Shown one piece after another: positions 27,101-34,606 of a stretch of DNA of 64,000 nucleotides. The stretch spans positions 3,180,001-3,244,000 of the forward strand of contig NZ_CP017704.1 of NCBI RefSeq assembly GCF_002243645.1. The letters run 5' to 3'. The notes beneath the pieces were generated by a model that worked only from the letters and a program-made list of their open reading frames with translations, was not told the DNA's origin and did no database searches. A program made the translations under genes and the position numbers. The stretch's first letter is position 1. Each line of letters begins with the position of its first letter. This DNA comes from Peribacillus simplex NBRC 15720 = DSM 1321. GTDB taxonomy: Bacteria; Bacillota; Bacilli; Bacillales; DSM-1321.

Positions 27101-27361
27101 GATAAAACCGCTCCAGGTGCACCGAAAGTGAATGAAGTAAACGACAAAGCAACAAAAGTAACTGGTAAAGCGGAAATCGGTTCAACTGTTACCGTAAAGT
27201 ACAACAATAAAAACATCGGAACTGCAAAAGCTGATAGTAAGGGGAACTTCTCCATCAAAATCAGCAAGAAAAAAGCAGGGTCCGCATTATACGTCTCAGC
27301 AAAAGACAAAGCGGGCAATACAGGAAAAGCAACAAAAGTAACAGTTAAAAAATCTAAATAG
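24194..27361 (+). CDS. Secreted S8 (subtilisin-like) serine protease with C-terminal repeats
   Basis: A 1055-aa exported protease. The signal peptide spans about residues 1-31 (cleavage near NSQAAA). A PPC-like N-terminal domain follows at about 35-155. A propeptide/I9-like segment spans ~320-400 (KNKYIVKLKPGKSLSAVQ). The peptidase S8 domain spans ~435-660 with the triad Asp449 (VIDTG), His484 (GHGTHVSG) and Ser637 (GTSMAAPHVA), plus oxyanion Asn575. An acidic linker at ~672-705 leads to four Ig-like repeats (~725-1055); the last two are almost identical 83-aa units. There is no LPXTG; the basic C-terminus (VKKSK) suggests wall association or release. GTG 24194 has GGAGGG six bases upstream. 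It stands alone with its own terminators. Confidence 0.93.
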   Translation: MKFKNVSRITACVLIFALIFSLMVPLNSQAAAVTPIENVKTIKNGDTLDGKFEKPDVQWYQISPTTEEIQKFSHIEFEVNSDKILNISVYQDKEKAEKDESNYFVSSYPDEKAVVDFPYAWEGTYYVKVEYFGDTDDEGNPIPDAENVAEYSINAHSVTLPPSAGDEGEELESCPVEVSVNDKKTGESMLKTLRVFRDEVLTKSSEGRTLSSLYYKASPFLALHLAGNKTAREAVYNHLVEIKPLIEDLNENGASSTAVISNKQQEAIKALFNKSADVAPAGLKKDMDGIAKKINLDKLAGERIVDIASKAGIELPASKNIKNKYIVKLKPGKSLSAVQSKVSGKGFGTLSAPKQQEVLYDDMYVVELKNQAKMSTAALSTIEKLPEVEYIEAVKTYKALSADIQSPYQWSLDNAGGEEGIKGADIDNEKLQNLIKKRNLKDTLVAVIDTGVDDSLADLKDTVRMDLGKNFIDKKVDAVDDNGHGTHVSGIIAAKADNGYSMQGINPVAKIMPVKVLDSSGFGDNEKIALGIKYAVDHGAKVINLSLGGEYSRTIEYALKHAAAKNVMVVVASGNDGMDGLSYPASSKYAISVGATNALDLVSDYSNYGSKLDMVAPGTGIPSLVPNGNVTYMDGTSMAAPHVAAATALLLSGNPGLKVNEVREILHETSEYVKFEEEDNAYPYEEYEDEDGEIILPEEELPVGKDLVSGYGRLNAYSALSAVDLQAKVNPVFDNKTTLTGSAKKGSAIEVKSGSKSLGKTTAAANGTFTIKIPVQKAEQMLTVNISDSAKLAVSSIKVFVNKGATPKNPTVKPVSDKDVYVTGQSQAEVKVTVKNSAKKVIGSGNTDSKGNFKVKISKQKAGTKLSVTATDLAKRESKAATVTVLDKTAPDAPKVNEVSDKATSVTGKAEIGSTVTVKYNNKNIGTATADKKGNFSIKISKKKAGSALYASAKDKAGNTGKATKVTVKDKTAPGAPKVNEVNDKATKVTGKAEIGSTVTVKYNNKNIGTAKADSKGNFSIKISKKKAGSALYVSAKDKAGNTGKATKVTVKKSK
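26870..27352 (+). repeat. Two near-identical 249-nt coding repeats in the subtilase gene
   Basis: A copy beginning GCACCGAAAGTGAATGAAGT at 26870 recurs at 27119, exactly 249 nt (83 codons) later. The two copies differ at only a few positions. This points to recent duplication or gene conversion of one Ig-like module. The two earlier modules (~26370-26865) are clearly diverged. Confidence 0.9.
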
Positions 27362-27376
27362 CAATAAGAGGTGAAG

Positions 27377-27410
27377 GCCGTTTAACTTACATGTTAAACG
27401 GCTTTTTTTT
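27377..27410 (+). terminator. Intrinsic terminator of the subtilase gene
   Basis: Stem GCCGTTTAAC / GTTAAACGGC with a T-run of eight. Confidence 0.92.
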
Positions 27411-27423
27411 GAGAAAACGAATG

Positions 27424-27454
27424 AAAACACCGCTCGATGATGAGCGGTGTTTTT
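27424..27454. terminator. Second, bidirectional hairpin after the subtilase gene
   Basis: Stem AAAACACCGCTC / GAGCGGTGTTTT with loop GATGAT and a T-tract. It lies 14 bases after the first terminator. It would insulate the following operon from readthrough. Confidence 0.8.
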
Positions 27455-27660
27455 GCCATGAGCGTGTCTTTTGCCAAGCTTTATTTAAGAGTATTCATCT
27501 GTGCGTTGTCATTGCATGATGTCAGATATGGAGTTTCGCGTTTTAATTCTGAAATAAAACCTTCGCTTTTTTCTTGTACGATAAATCTTTATTAGAGAAA
27601 AGGAGAAGAGAGAGAGTAAAAGTCAAAGTGCAGTAATACCTAAATTCAGGAGGAAATAAA

Positions 27661-28146
27661 ATGAAAAAAGGAAGAGTAATAGCATTAGGTACTATTCTAG
27701 CTTGTTCAATTGGCTTAGGAACGCTTTCGGTTGAAGCTGGGAATGACAATACGTCATATTCCTTTACGATTAAGAAAGAGCAAGCTAACTCGTACACAGG
27801 TACAGAGTATCGCCAAACGACTACGGAACGGAATACATGGAAAGTGAGAATGTATAAATCAACAGAAGGAACTAATACTTTAACTACTTATTGGTTGGAA
27901 AAAAGCAATGGTACGAATGTATCTCCTACAGTGGATGTTAAAGCAGGGAGTGGCGGTTCAAATAGTGGGCGTAATTATTATATTAAAGGCAATTCAGGTG
28001 CTAATGCCGCTAATGTAAGATTAACGGCAGAGAATAATAATTTAAGTTCTAGCAGCTATTCCGTAAACGGATATTGGGATGAGGAGACGGGGAGAATATT
28101 ACCTTCACAGTATAATACTTATTACACCACTGAGTATAATAAATAA
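27661..28146 (+). CDS. Small secreted protein, possibly DUF2712-like
   Basis: A 161-aa protein with a signal peptide (KKGRVIALGTILACSIGLGTLSVEA), predicted cleavage after VEA near residue 26. An alternative lipobox-like ILAC lies at 13-16. The mature part (~135 aa) has no cysteine and is rich in Thr, Ser, Asn, Tyr and Gly, with SYTGTEYRQTT, TTYWLEKSNGT and NGYWDEETGRILP. From memory this resembles DUF2712-type exported proteins; I am not certain. ATG 27661 has AGGAGG upstream. A hairpin after the gene separates it from three membrane proteins and an ABC ATPase in the same direction, the layout of a secreted effector with dedicated transport or immunity genes. Confidence 0.8.
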   Translation: MKKGRVIALGTILACSIGLGTLSVEAGNDNTSYSFTIKKEQANSYTGTEYRQTTTERNTWKVRMYKSTEGTNTLTTYWLEKSNGTNVSPTVDVKAGSGGSNSGRNYYIKGNSGANAANVRLTAENNNLSSSSYSVNGYWDEETGRILPSQYNTYYTTEYNK

Positions 28147-28164
28147 AAAAATGATGATCATGGT

Positions 28165-28202
28165 GAAGCCATCTTGGATGATTCTTTATTCAAGGTGGCT
28201 TC
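28165..28202 (+). terminator. Intra-operon hairpin after the secreted-protein gene
   Basis: Stem GAAGCCATCTTG / CAAGGTGGCTTC with a 14-base loop and one G-T pair. It has no proper T-run and is followed by GGGAGA and the next start codon. It may be a partial terminator or an mRNA-stability element that gives more of the first product than of the membrane genes. Confidence 0.65.
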
Positions 28203-28217
28203 CTAAAGGGAGACAAT

Positions 28218-28997
28218 ATGAATAGTTATTACTATAGATTAAGAAATAATAAAAAAACAAAGTTCATAGTGTTATGTATTGTTGCGATTGTTATTATTGA
28301 TATATTTATTCTTTTGGGGAATTTTTCATCAACACTGTATTCATCAGAATCGTTAGCACCCCATTTAGCCACTTTTTTAGCGGGAAGTTCATTAGGCCAT
28401 ATGATGCAAATAATCCTAATATGGTTTTTGCCCATTTTTCTATTAATTATGTGTGCTGATAGTTATATCCAAGAATACAGAACAGGATACCGATATATCG
28501 TCGCGACCAAAAAAGGGCGATTCTCTTATTATAAAACCATGCTATTCGGAAATATGTCGTTTTCCTTTTTAGTCATTGTTTGTTGCTTGTTATTGAACAT
28601 GTTTATTGCATATTTGGTGTTTATGAATGGTGAATTTGACAAGGGGTTGGCACCAGACCTGTTCCCAGAAAATACTTTATATATCCTTGTTAATTCAATG
28701 CCTACTATTAGTAATGTCATTTATATAATCTTTTTTGGTTTTTTCACTAGTTTATGCGCAGGGATGGCTACCGTCCTTAGTTGGTGTTTCCCTGATATGA
28801 AGTATACGTATCCATTAAGCTTTGTTTTTTGGTTCTCGCAAATTTTGGGATTACATCATTCATTAGCATTGATTATCCAACCTTTTAACGAAGTGAACTT
28901 AGAAGATTTCATTTTTATTTTCTTTAAATCTACAATCCTTTTTTTAGCGATAATCACGGTCGGGTTCATTTATAAGGTGAAAAGTGATGAAGTCTAA
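28218..28997 (+). CDS. Polytopic membrane protein, putative ABC-2-like permease subunit 1
   Basis: A 259-aa protein with about six hydrophobic helices (near residues 15-35, 60-82, 105-135, 160-185, 190-215, 230-252). After helix 2 comes a cytoplasmic segment YIQEYRTGYRYIVATKKGRFSYY, as in ABC-2 type permeases of ~250 aa (LanE/LanG-like). No named family was recognised. ATG 28218 has GGGAGA upstream. It overlaps the next gene by 11 nt. Role inferred from the adjacent ATPase. Confidence 0.72.
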   Translation: MNSYYYRLRNNKKTKFIVLCIVAIVIIDIFILLGNFSSTLYSSESLAPHLATFLAGSSLGHMMQIILIWFLPIFLLIMCADSYIQEYRTGYRYIVATKKGRFSYYKTMLFGNMSFSFLVIVCCLLLNMFIAYLVFMNGEFDKGLAPDLFPENTLYILVNSMPTISNVIYIIFFGFFTSLCAGMATVLSWCFPDMKYTYPLSFVFWFSQILGLHHSLALIIQPFNEVNLEDFIFIFFKSTILFLAIITVGFIYKVKSDEV

Positions 28998-29718
28998 TCA
29001 AAAAAAAGTATATTTATCAATGCTGCTTTTACTTTTATTTGGATGTTTATGGATGATCTATAATATTCATTATCTGAAAATAAAGCAAGTAGACCCATCG
29101 TATCCATTAATCATTGATGTAAGTGCGAGTGTAGATGGCTATCTCTCGAGTAAAAATTTGATGATGACTTATATTATCCCTTTATTACTATTTTATCGCT
29201 TTTTTATTGAAGATGAGCATCCGCACATAATGGTTCGATTAACATCAAGAGTCCACATTTATCGGAGAAGGACAATCCAAGTTTTTATAAGTTCATTTAT
29301 ATATGCATTCAGCATTTTATTGATTAATTTCGCAGGTGTTTTCTTATTCGATAGATTTCATTTTATCTCTTCAAATTATTGGAACATATGCCTTCTTAAT
29401 CTAGCACTATTAACGTGTATTTATTTCTCGATTGGAATGCTTTATTATTTCATTTTTGATTTTTCCAATTCAATCATTGCGATGGCAGGGACCTTTTTTA
29501 TATGTTTTCTCTTATATATGATGAAGAGTTATCTGAATATTCATTGGACACCTGCCAGTGCATTAAATATTATAGATCCTTTTTTAAGCAGCGGAATGTC
29601 AGGGCATCAATCGTTGATCATGATTGGAAAAGAGTTATTGCTATCTATTGTAATGATTTTACTTGGGCTATTTGCCATCGAGAAAAAAGATTTCATTGTT
29701 GAGGTTTCAAATGACTAA
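28987..29718 (+). CDS. Polytopic membrane protein, putative ABC-2-like permease subunit 2
   Basis: A 243-aa protein with about six hydrophobic helices and an extracytoplasmic loop after helix 1. FIEDEHPHIMVRLTSRVHIYRRR resembles the cytoplasmic coupling segment of the neighbour genes. ATG 28987 follows AAGGTGA at 28975 and lies inside the end of the upstream gene; it ends 8 nt inside the next one. The tight overlaps suggest the three permease-like genes are translated together and assemble as one complex. Confidence 0.72.
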   Translation: MKSNQKKVYLSMLLLLLFGCLWMIYNIHYLKIKQVDPSYPLIIDVSASVDGYLSSKNLMMTYIIPLLLFYRFFIEDEHPHIMVRLTSRVHIYRRRTIQVFISSFIYAFSILLINFAGVFLFDRFHFISSNYWNICLLNLALLTCIYFSIGMLYYFIFDFSNSIIAMAGTFFICFLLYMMKSYLNIHWTPASALNIIDPFLSSGMSGHQSLIMIGKELLLSIVMILLGLFAIEKKDFIVEVSND

Positions 29719-30433
29719 CCGAATCTTCTTAACCATGTTGTTTGTAATCAGTTTGCAAATTTTTTTATTTAATCATTTTGATGGCTCTAAAGCCGATCTT
29801 ACGGGATTCATGATCGTTAGCGGAGTTCCGATTAATAATAAATTTGTTCTATTGGGAGCATGGTATATCTTCTTTTCTATGGTGAGTTTTTTGTCGTTAG
29901 GTTATTTGAGGCAATATATTTCCGGTTATGGGATATACCTGATGATCAGGGAAAAAAGCAAGGTGAGACTTGGGATTAGCAGAATCACGAAGTTAATGAT
30001 CCTTATATCTGGGTTATCTTTGTTCCAACTTCTTGTCTCTATCGTATTCGCTTATATAAATAATGAGGACCAGGCCTTTTTTTATCATGATTTCCAATCA
30101 TTTATTTGTATTGCAGGTCTATATATTATGTCTAATTTTGTCCTTATTTTTATTCAAATGGCACTCGAGCTTTACCTAACGGAACAAGTATCTTTATTGC
30201 TGATAAATGTTTATGTGCTTTTTTCTGTTACATTAGGCGGAGTTCTTTTATCTGTACAAAAGCTGACGTGGATTTTATATTTTTTGATTCCCAATTTCGG
30301 AATGTATGTAAGGGTGGATCTACCTGAATCAGTTGGATTATCGCCGGTAATTGCTTATATGGTTTTAACCGTAGTAATAATCATTTTAAGTGTTTTATCA
30401 TTTATACGATTAAAGAAAATGGATTTAAATTAA
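29711..30433 (+). CDS. Polytopic membrane protein, putative ABC-2-like permease subunit 3
   Basis: A ~240-aa protein with about six hydrophobic helices; LRQYISGYGIYLMIREKSKVRLG is the likely cytoplasmic coupling segment, matching the position of similar charged segments in the two genes before it. ATG 29711 has GAGG nearby and overlaps the upstream stop; sixteen further codons upstream are not supported. It is followed with a 12-nt gap by the ATPase gene. Confidence 0.72.
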   Translation: MTNRIFLTMLFVISLQIFLFNHFDGSKADLTGFMIVSGVPINNKFVLLGAWYIFFSMVSFLSLGYLRQYISGYGIYLMIREKSKVRLGISRITKLMILISGLSLFQLLVSIVFAYINNEDQAFFYHDFQSFICIAGLYIMSNFVLIFIQMALELYLTEQVSLLLINVYVLFSVTLGGVLLSVQKLTWILYFLIPNFGMYVRVDLPESVGLSPVIAYMVLTVVIIILSVLSFIRLKKMDLN

Positions 30434-30444
30434 TGAGGTGCAAA

Positions 30445-31086
30445 ATGACAAAAATACGAATTAGCTCTTTAAATAAACGGAAGAAGAAGAAGACGCTCTT
30501 ACATGATATTAATTATGAGTTTTGCGGCGGGAAAATCTATGGTTTGTATGGAAGAAATGGCTCTGGTAAAACGATGCTGCTTAGAGCGATTGCAGGGTTA
30601 ATCATGCCGAGCTCAGGTGAAATTTCAATAGACGAAAAAATTCTTCATAAGGAGTTTTCATTTCCTTCTAACATTAGTGTCATTATTGAAAACACTTCCC
30701 TGCTTCACCAGTATAACGCCTATACAAATCTGAAAATATTATCAAAAATCAGGAACATCGCCACTGATGAGGATATTAAATTGGCGATAAAAAGAGTCGG
30801 TCTTGATCCTGATTCAAAAATGAAGGTAGGAAAGTTTTCGTTAGGAATGAAACAACGATTAAGTGTCGCCCAAGCGATATTTGAAAAACCGGATATTTTA
30901 TTATTGGATGAACCAACAAATGCAATTGATGAAGAAGGTGTCATTCAAGTTTATCAAATCTTGAATGAAGAAAAAGAGCGCGGGGCACTCATCATTTTGA
31001 CAAGTCATCATAAACAGGATTTAGAAGCATTAGCGGATGAATATATAAAAATGGATAATGGAGGAATCGTTCTTGACTCTAAATAA
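30445..31086 (+). CDS. ABC transporter ATP-binding protein
   Basis: A 213-aa ATPase. Walker A GRNGSGKT is at residues 36-43. The signature region is FSLGMKQRLSVAQA, Walker B is ILLLDEP, and the switch His is in TSHHKQD. It belongs to the CcmA/LanF-like class that pairs with ABC-2 permeases. ATG 30445 follows GAGGTG; the ATG at 30433 overlaps the previous stop and is less likely. It presumably energises the three membrane subunits upstream. Confidence 0.88.
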   Translation: MTKIRISSLNKRKKKKTLLHDINYEFCGGKIYGLYGRNGSGKTMLLRAIAGLIMPSSGEISIDEKILHKEFSFPSNISVIIENTSLLHQYNAYTNLKILSKIRNIATDEDIKLAIKRVGLDPDSKMKVGKFSLGMKQRLSVAQAIFEKPDILLLDEPTNAIDEEGVIQVYQILNEEKERGALIILTSHHKQDLEALADEYIKMDNGGIVLDSK

Positions 31087-31711
31087 AAGTATAGCAGTAT
31101 TAAGCTTACTAGTATTAGTAGGCGGATTCCTTATATATAAAGTGTACTTTGTTTCTTCATCTGATAGTGAAGATACCAGAAATACTGAAAATAATACTGC
31201 TTCCTATAAGGTGTTACAATCACAGAAAATTATTGTTGGGAAAGATATCGATCAGGGCTATTATGATATTAAATCTCTCGATAAGGAATCGGAGTTTTTT
31301 GGTGATAAAATGCATAAAAATGATGTTTTGCATGCGGTGCCTTTTCATATGAATGAAAATTTCTCGATTAAAGGAAAATTAGAATTCAAGCCTTCTGAAT
31401 TTGAAGAAGTAGAGAAAAAGGGTCAAAAAATCATCATTAAAGATCCCGGTTATTATAAGGTCGGTACAGAAATACAAGCTGGGAAGTATGTACTATCAGG
31501 GACATCCGATACGATCGGAGTGTTTGTCGATATAAAGGATAGAACGGAAACCGAAAGTTTGCAAACCATTCAATGGGAAATTGATGAAAAAGTAAAAAAG
31601 CCAATCGAAATTGAACTGAAAAATGGGTATAACATATATATCGAAAAAATGGGGAAAGATGGTTATATATCAAATGAGGGTGATCTGATATTGGAGAGAA
31701 ATAATGAGTAA
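31073..31711 (+). CDS. Membrane-anchored extracellular protein with two GYYKVG-type repeats
   Basis: A ~212-aa protein with one N-terminal membrane helix (SIAVLSLLVLVGGFLIYKVYF) and an outside domain. That domain has two related units, GKDIDQGYYDIKSL and GTEIQAGKYVLSG, a short motif common in exported Firmicute proteins of unknown role. TTG 31073 is preceded by GGAGGA nine bases away; the ATG at 31058 is part of that site. It overlaps the ATPase end by 14 nt, so it belongs to the operon. It could be a surface partner or immunity protein for the secreted product. Confidence 0.7.
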   Translation: MTLNKSIAVLSLLVLVGGFLIYKVYFVSSSDSEDTRNTENNTASYKVLQSQKIIVGKDIDQGYYDIKSLDKESEFFGDKMHKNDVLHAVPFHMNENFSIKGKLEFKPSEFEEVEKKGQKIIIKDPGYYKVGTEIQAGKYVLSGTSDTIGVFVDIKDRTETESLQTIQWEIDEKVKKPIEIELKNGYNIYIEKMGKDGYISNEGDLILERNNE

Positions 31712-31842
31712 TTTAAGTGTATTTAATACAAGCTTAATTGAAAGATAAGTTTGAAATCCTATCAATCAATATTGTCTTTATGCACAGATTCAAATCCCAT
31801 GATCGTTTCTTAAAATGTTAATATTTATTGACTTGAAATTAT

Positions 31843-31875
31843 AAGGAATCAAGCTAAAAGCGGATTCCTTATTTT
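31843..31875. terminator. Hairpin closing the secreted-protein/ABC operon
   Basis: Stem AAGGAATC / GATTCCTT with a 12-base loop followed by ATTTT on the plus strand. On the minus strand it follows the stop of the small ORF at 31869-31988. Confidence 0.7.
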
Positions 31876-31988
31876 AAATGTATATACCTAGGGCGGGATT
31901 TTCGAGGGTCATTATATCCGCCGGTTATTTGATGTCCGAGAGAGCTCGCAATGACTACTGCTGCAAAGAGGAGGATGATTTTCTTCAA
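31869..31988 (-). CDS. Possible 39-aa exported peptide
   Basis: The frame reads KKIILLFAAVVIASSLG and then a short basic tail with NDPRKSRPR, shaped like a signal peptide plus a short mature part. The start would be TTG 31988 with a weak GGAAAGAAG about nine bases upstream, and a hairpin follows the stop. Short length, non-AUG start and weak ribosome-binding site keep confidence low. Confidence 0.35.
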   Translation of the reverse strand: MKKIILLFAAVVIASSLGHQITGGYNDPRKSRPRYIHLK

Positions 31989-31989
31989 A

Positions 31990-32275
31990 TTTATAATCTT
32001 CTTTCCGTTTTTTTATTTTTAAAGATTACACCCAAATACCTCTACCTTCAACCCCTTTTTAAAATATAGAAAAATTTACTTTATTAAAATTTTTCCATAC
32101 CCATAATTTGGACTTGCTCATATATCGAATGAGCAAAACCAGCATTTGCTTGGACTTTTTCACTTCACTAATTTGATGGTAAGCCTTTTTTGATTCTTCA
32201 AATGCCTCATTTATTTTCTTGAAATCATAGAGTTGAACATTCCAGTTTTGCAGTATCATCGTGCTAAAACAAACT
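31990..32275. other. AT-rich gap without a convincing gene
   Basis: A 66-codon frame on the minus strand (32059-32259) has no ribosome-binding site. No other structure is visible apart from the lipoprotein terminator at the right edge. Confidence 0.5.
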
Positions 32276-32276
32276 G

Positions 32277-32311
32277 TGCAGGTGCAAGTTTTGATTCAAC
32301 TTGCACCTGCA
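32277..32311 (-). terminator. Intrinsic terminator of the lipoprotein gene
   Basis: Stem TGCAGGTGCAAGTT / AACTTGCACCTGCA with a seven-base loop; AGTTTGTTTT follows on the minus strand. Confidence 0.85.
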
Positions 32312-32320
32312 TATGTCAGC

Positions 32321-32920
32321 TCATTTAGTGAATTCACTTCTCAGGAGGTAGACAACATCGTATTCCTTTAACTCTTCCATATGGCCATCCATATCACCAT
32401 AAAAATCAGTGGAAAGTGAACGTATGCCTTCATTTCCGCTTGAGTAGCATATACTCGCCAATGCAAGCTTGTTTGTACTGTTTATATTGAGTTGGCCAGC
32501 ACTGCCCGACACGCTCGAATCCTTTTCATCAATGGTTTCAGGATAAGTAGCCGTAGTTATACCATCATCGTTTTGAATGCTGATATTGAACATCGATTGA
32601 TCTTGTTCCTCATCCGTTTTGGAGGTGGTGAAGATGATTGTCCCATTCTTTTCAACCCCAGTTGTCATGCGGCCTTTTTCATCTTCAACAAGTTTACCAA
32701 ATTCATATTTTTCGACCCAGACGGACATCTCCTTGTATGTATCATCAATATTGAAATCGATAAGAAAGGAATGTTCAGCTGTATTCTCCAGGATGGCCTT
32801 TTCCCTTGCTGTCAGCTCAGGAACTGAAAGGTTATTCTCGGATTTTGGATCATTAGCCTTACAGGCGACTAAAGAAAGTGAGAGCAGGGATAGGATGATG
32901 GATAAAAAGATCTTTTTCAT
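32321..32920 (-). CDS. Lipoprotein of unknown function
   Basis: A 199-aa protein with a lipoprotein signal ending in LVAC (Cys about residue 20), then [10 protein letters not shown] and a mature domain of mixed alpha/beta character. I do not recognise the family. ATG 32920 follows AGAGGTG; the GTG three codons earlier overlaps that site. It is monocistronic with its own terminator. Confidence 0.8.
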   Translation of the reverse strand: MKKIFLSIILSLLSLSLVACKANDPKSENNLSVPELTAREKAILENTAEHSFLIDFNIDDTYKEMSVWVEKYEFGKLVEDEKGRMTTGVEKNGTIIFTTSKTDEEQDQSMFNISIQNDDGITTATYPETIDEKDSSVSGSAGQLNINSTNKLALASICYSSGNEGIRSLSTDFYGDMDGHMEELKEYDVVYLLRSEFTK

Positions 32921-33016
32921 GATTTTCACCTCTTTAATATTTTTTCACCTAATTAAAACCAATTGTTATATATTATAACATTATAATGAAAACCGGAATC
33001 GGAACGCGGTGAAAAA

Positions 33017-33043
33017 GGCAAGCAATCGTATGCTTGCCTTTTT
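33017..33043. terminator. Bidirectional terminator downstream of the CotF-like gene
   Basis: Stem GGCAAGCA / TGCTTGCC with TTTTT on both strands. Confidence 0.85.
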
Positions 33044-33050
33044 GTTGCAT

Positions 33051-33545
33051 TTAGAATGGTTGGGAAAGAGCCTTATTGGCAACATCGACGTCACTTTGAA
33101 GCAATTGGTTCAAGTCGTAAGCAGGATAGAGGTTTCTTTCATAAAGGTAGTTGAAAATCTTGGCATGGGTATCGATGGCACCATTTAAATGTTTCTTAAA
33201 TACTTTTCGAAGAGAAGGTGTGGCTGTTTCAGTAATGGCAAGTGCATAACTTTTGATGGATGATTTGGCAAAGCCAAGCAATTCCCCGGCAGCAGCGGCC
33301 GATGCGTCATCCCTTAATACATCGTCATCCCGGCCTGTCTTAGGCGTCAATGGGTAAAATTTCAGAAGCTCCATGATGTTTTGGGTAAGGGTATCAATCG
33401 TTTGCCTATATATCGTTTTTAAAATGGGGTCTTTTATCTTTGGATAAGCTTTTTTAAATTTCATTAGGGCATTGGACTGGGCGGCGACCAATTCATGAAG
33501 CTCGAGTGTTTCATGCCAAGCAAGATGTGAATGGGTGGGTTTCAT
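33051..33545 (-). CDS. Spore coat protein, CotF family
   Basis: A 164-aa helical protein with a Coat_F domain: HELVAAQSNALMKFKKAYPKIKDPILK in the first half and HAKIFNYLYERNLYPAYDLNQLLQSDVDVANKAL at the end. These are the two conserved blocks I associate with CotF/YhcQ-like proteins. It should be made in the mother cell during sporulation. ATG 33545 has AGGAGG upstream. Confidence 0.8.
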   Translation of the reverse strand: MKPTHSHLAWHETLELHELVAAQSNALMKFKKAYPKIKDPILKTIYRQTIDTLTQNIMELLKFYPLTPKTGRDDDVLRDDASAAAAGELLGFAKSSIKSYALAITETATPSLRKVFKKHLNGAIDTHAKIFNYLYERNLYPAYDLNQLLQSDVDVANKALSQPF

Positions 33546-33682
33546 TTAAATTCCTCCTGAACGAATAATCTTGATACGTTATTCGAACAGTGGGCTATTT
33601 GTAAGTTGTTTAGTGAAATCATTTATAGGAAGAGCTGTCCCATCTTCGATTCACATTCACAGTTTAGAAGGATCGCCATGTT

Positions 33683-34585
33683 TTATTGATATTGCTCGAG
33701 AACAGAGAAGAACTTTTTGGCAAATTGGTAAAAAAGTTTTTCTGATGGAGCCAAGTCCCTATTTTTGGGAGTGATGATGCCGACAGTCCGTTTGACTTCG
33801 GGAGTATCGATCGGAATTTTGACAGTCAGTCTTGGAATGACTTCATAAAAGGTACTGTCAGGGAGCAGACTGACTCCGATTCCCGCAGATACGAGCCCTT
33901 TTATGGAATCCATGTCTTCACCTTCCGAGGCGATGTTCGGTGTGAAACCGGCTGCTTTGCATGCTTCGAGAGCGATAGTGTGAAAGATGTATCCTTTTGG
34001 AAACAAGACGAAGGGATCATTTCGTAAGTCACTTAGACGCAGACTCTGCCTTTCAGCTAATGGGTGAGTTATGGGCAGTAAAGCGGAAATGTTTTCCGTG
34101 AACAGGATATGACCTTCGATATCTGGATCGTTTGTCGGAATCGGTCCAAGGAAGGCTAATCCGATTTCGCGATTTTTGACAGCTTCCTTTAAAGAGGAAT
34201 AAGATCCCTGTCTTAAGTGGAAGCCGATATTCGGCTGCTCATCTTTAAAAGCGGAAATGACTGTAGGCAGTAAATGGGTGGAAAGACTGGTCGGGAACCC
34301 GATTTTAATGCTTCCGTGTTCAGGGTCCAAAAACTCCTCAATTTGATATTTGGCATATTCTATCGCCTGTATCGCCGTTTTGGCATGAATCAAGAAAATC
34401 TTACCAATTGGAGTTAACTGGATATTCCGGCCGATTTTCTCGAATAAAAGTACGCCAAGCTCATCTTCCAGTTTGGAGATTTGTCGGCTGATTGCTGATT
34501 GTGCAATATGCAGGTGCTCTGCGGCTTCAGAGACGTGTTCTCTCTCGGCGACCTCAACAAAATAACGTAATTGTCGTAGTTCCAT
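33683..34585 (-). CDS. gltC: GltC, LysR-type activator of gltAB
   Basis: A 300-aa LysR family regulator. The N-terminal HTH (MELRQLRYFVEVAEREHVSEAAEHLHIAQSAISR, shown here only as its start and end: MELRQLRYF and QSAISR) is followed by a ligand-binding domain (~90-295). It is transcribed away from gltA. In B. subtilis, GltC binds the shared intergenic region, activates gltAB and responds to 2-oxoglutarate and glutamate. ATG 34585 has AGGAGG upstream. A perfect palindrome lies just in front (34607-34621). Confidence 0.92.
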   Translation of the reverse strand: MELRQLRYFVEVAEREHVSEAAEHLHIAQSAISRQISKLEDELGVLLFEKIGRNIQLTPIGKIFLIHAKTAIQAIEYAKYQIEEFLDPEHGSIKIGFPTSLSTHLLPTVISAFKDEQPNIGFHLRQGSYSSLKEAVKNREIGLAFLGPIPTNDPDIEGHILFTENISALLPITHPLAERQSLRLSDLRNDPFVLFPKGYIFHTIALEACKAAGFTPNIASEGEDMDSIKGLVSAGIGVSLLPDSTFYEVIPRLTVKIPIDTPEVKRTVGIITPKNRDLAPSEKLFYQFAKKFFSVLEQYQ

Positions 34586-34606
34586 TTATTCATCCTCCTG
34601 CCATTC

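Noticed and set aside
26665..27318. 217-codon minus-strand frame opposite the subtilase repeats
   Set aside because: It mirrors the two repeated modules and is an antisense by-product of the repeat codon pattern; no ribosome-binding site.
27661..28146. Lactococcin 972-type bacteriocin
   Set aside because: Length, lack of the characteristic aromatic-rich pattern and absence of the large DUF1430 membrane protein argue against it; kept only as an unassigned exported protein.
31878..32069. 63-codon plus-strand frame after the ABC operon
   Set aside because: It begins after the operon terminator without a ribosome-binding site, and its translation has no recognisable features. The opposite strand gives a more gene-like peptide.
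32059..32259. 66-codon minus-strand frame
   Set aside because: No ribosome-binding site before the ATG, begins just past the lipoprotein terminator, no recognised similarity. It could be a relic but cannot be supported.
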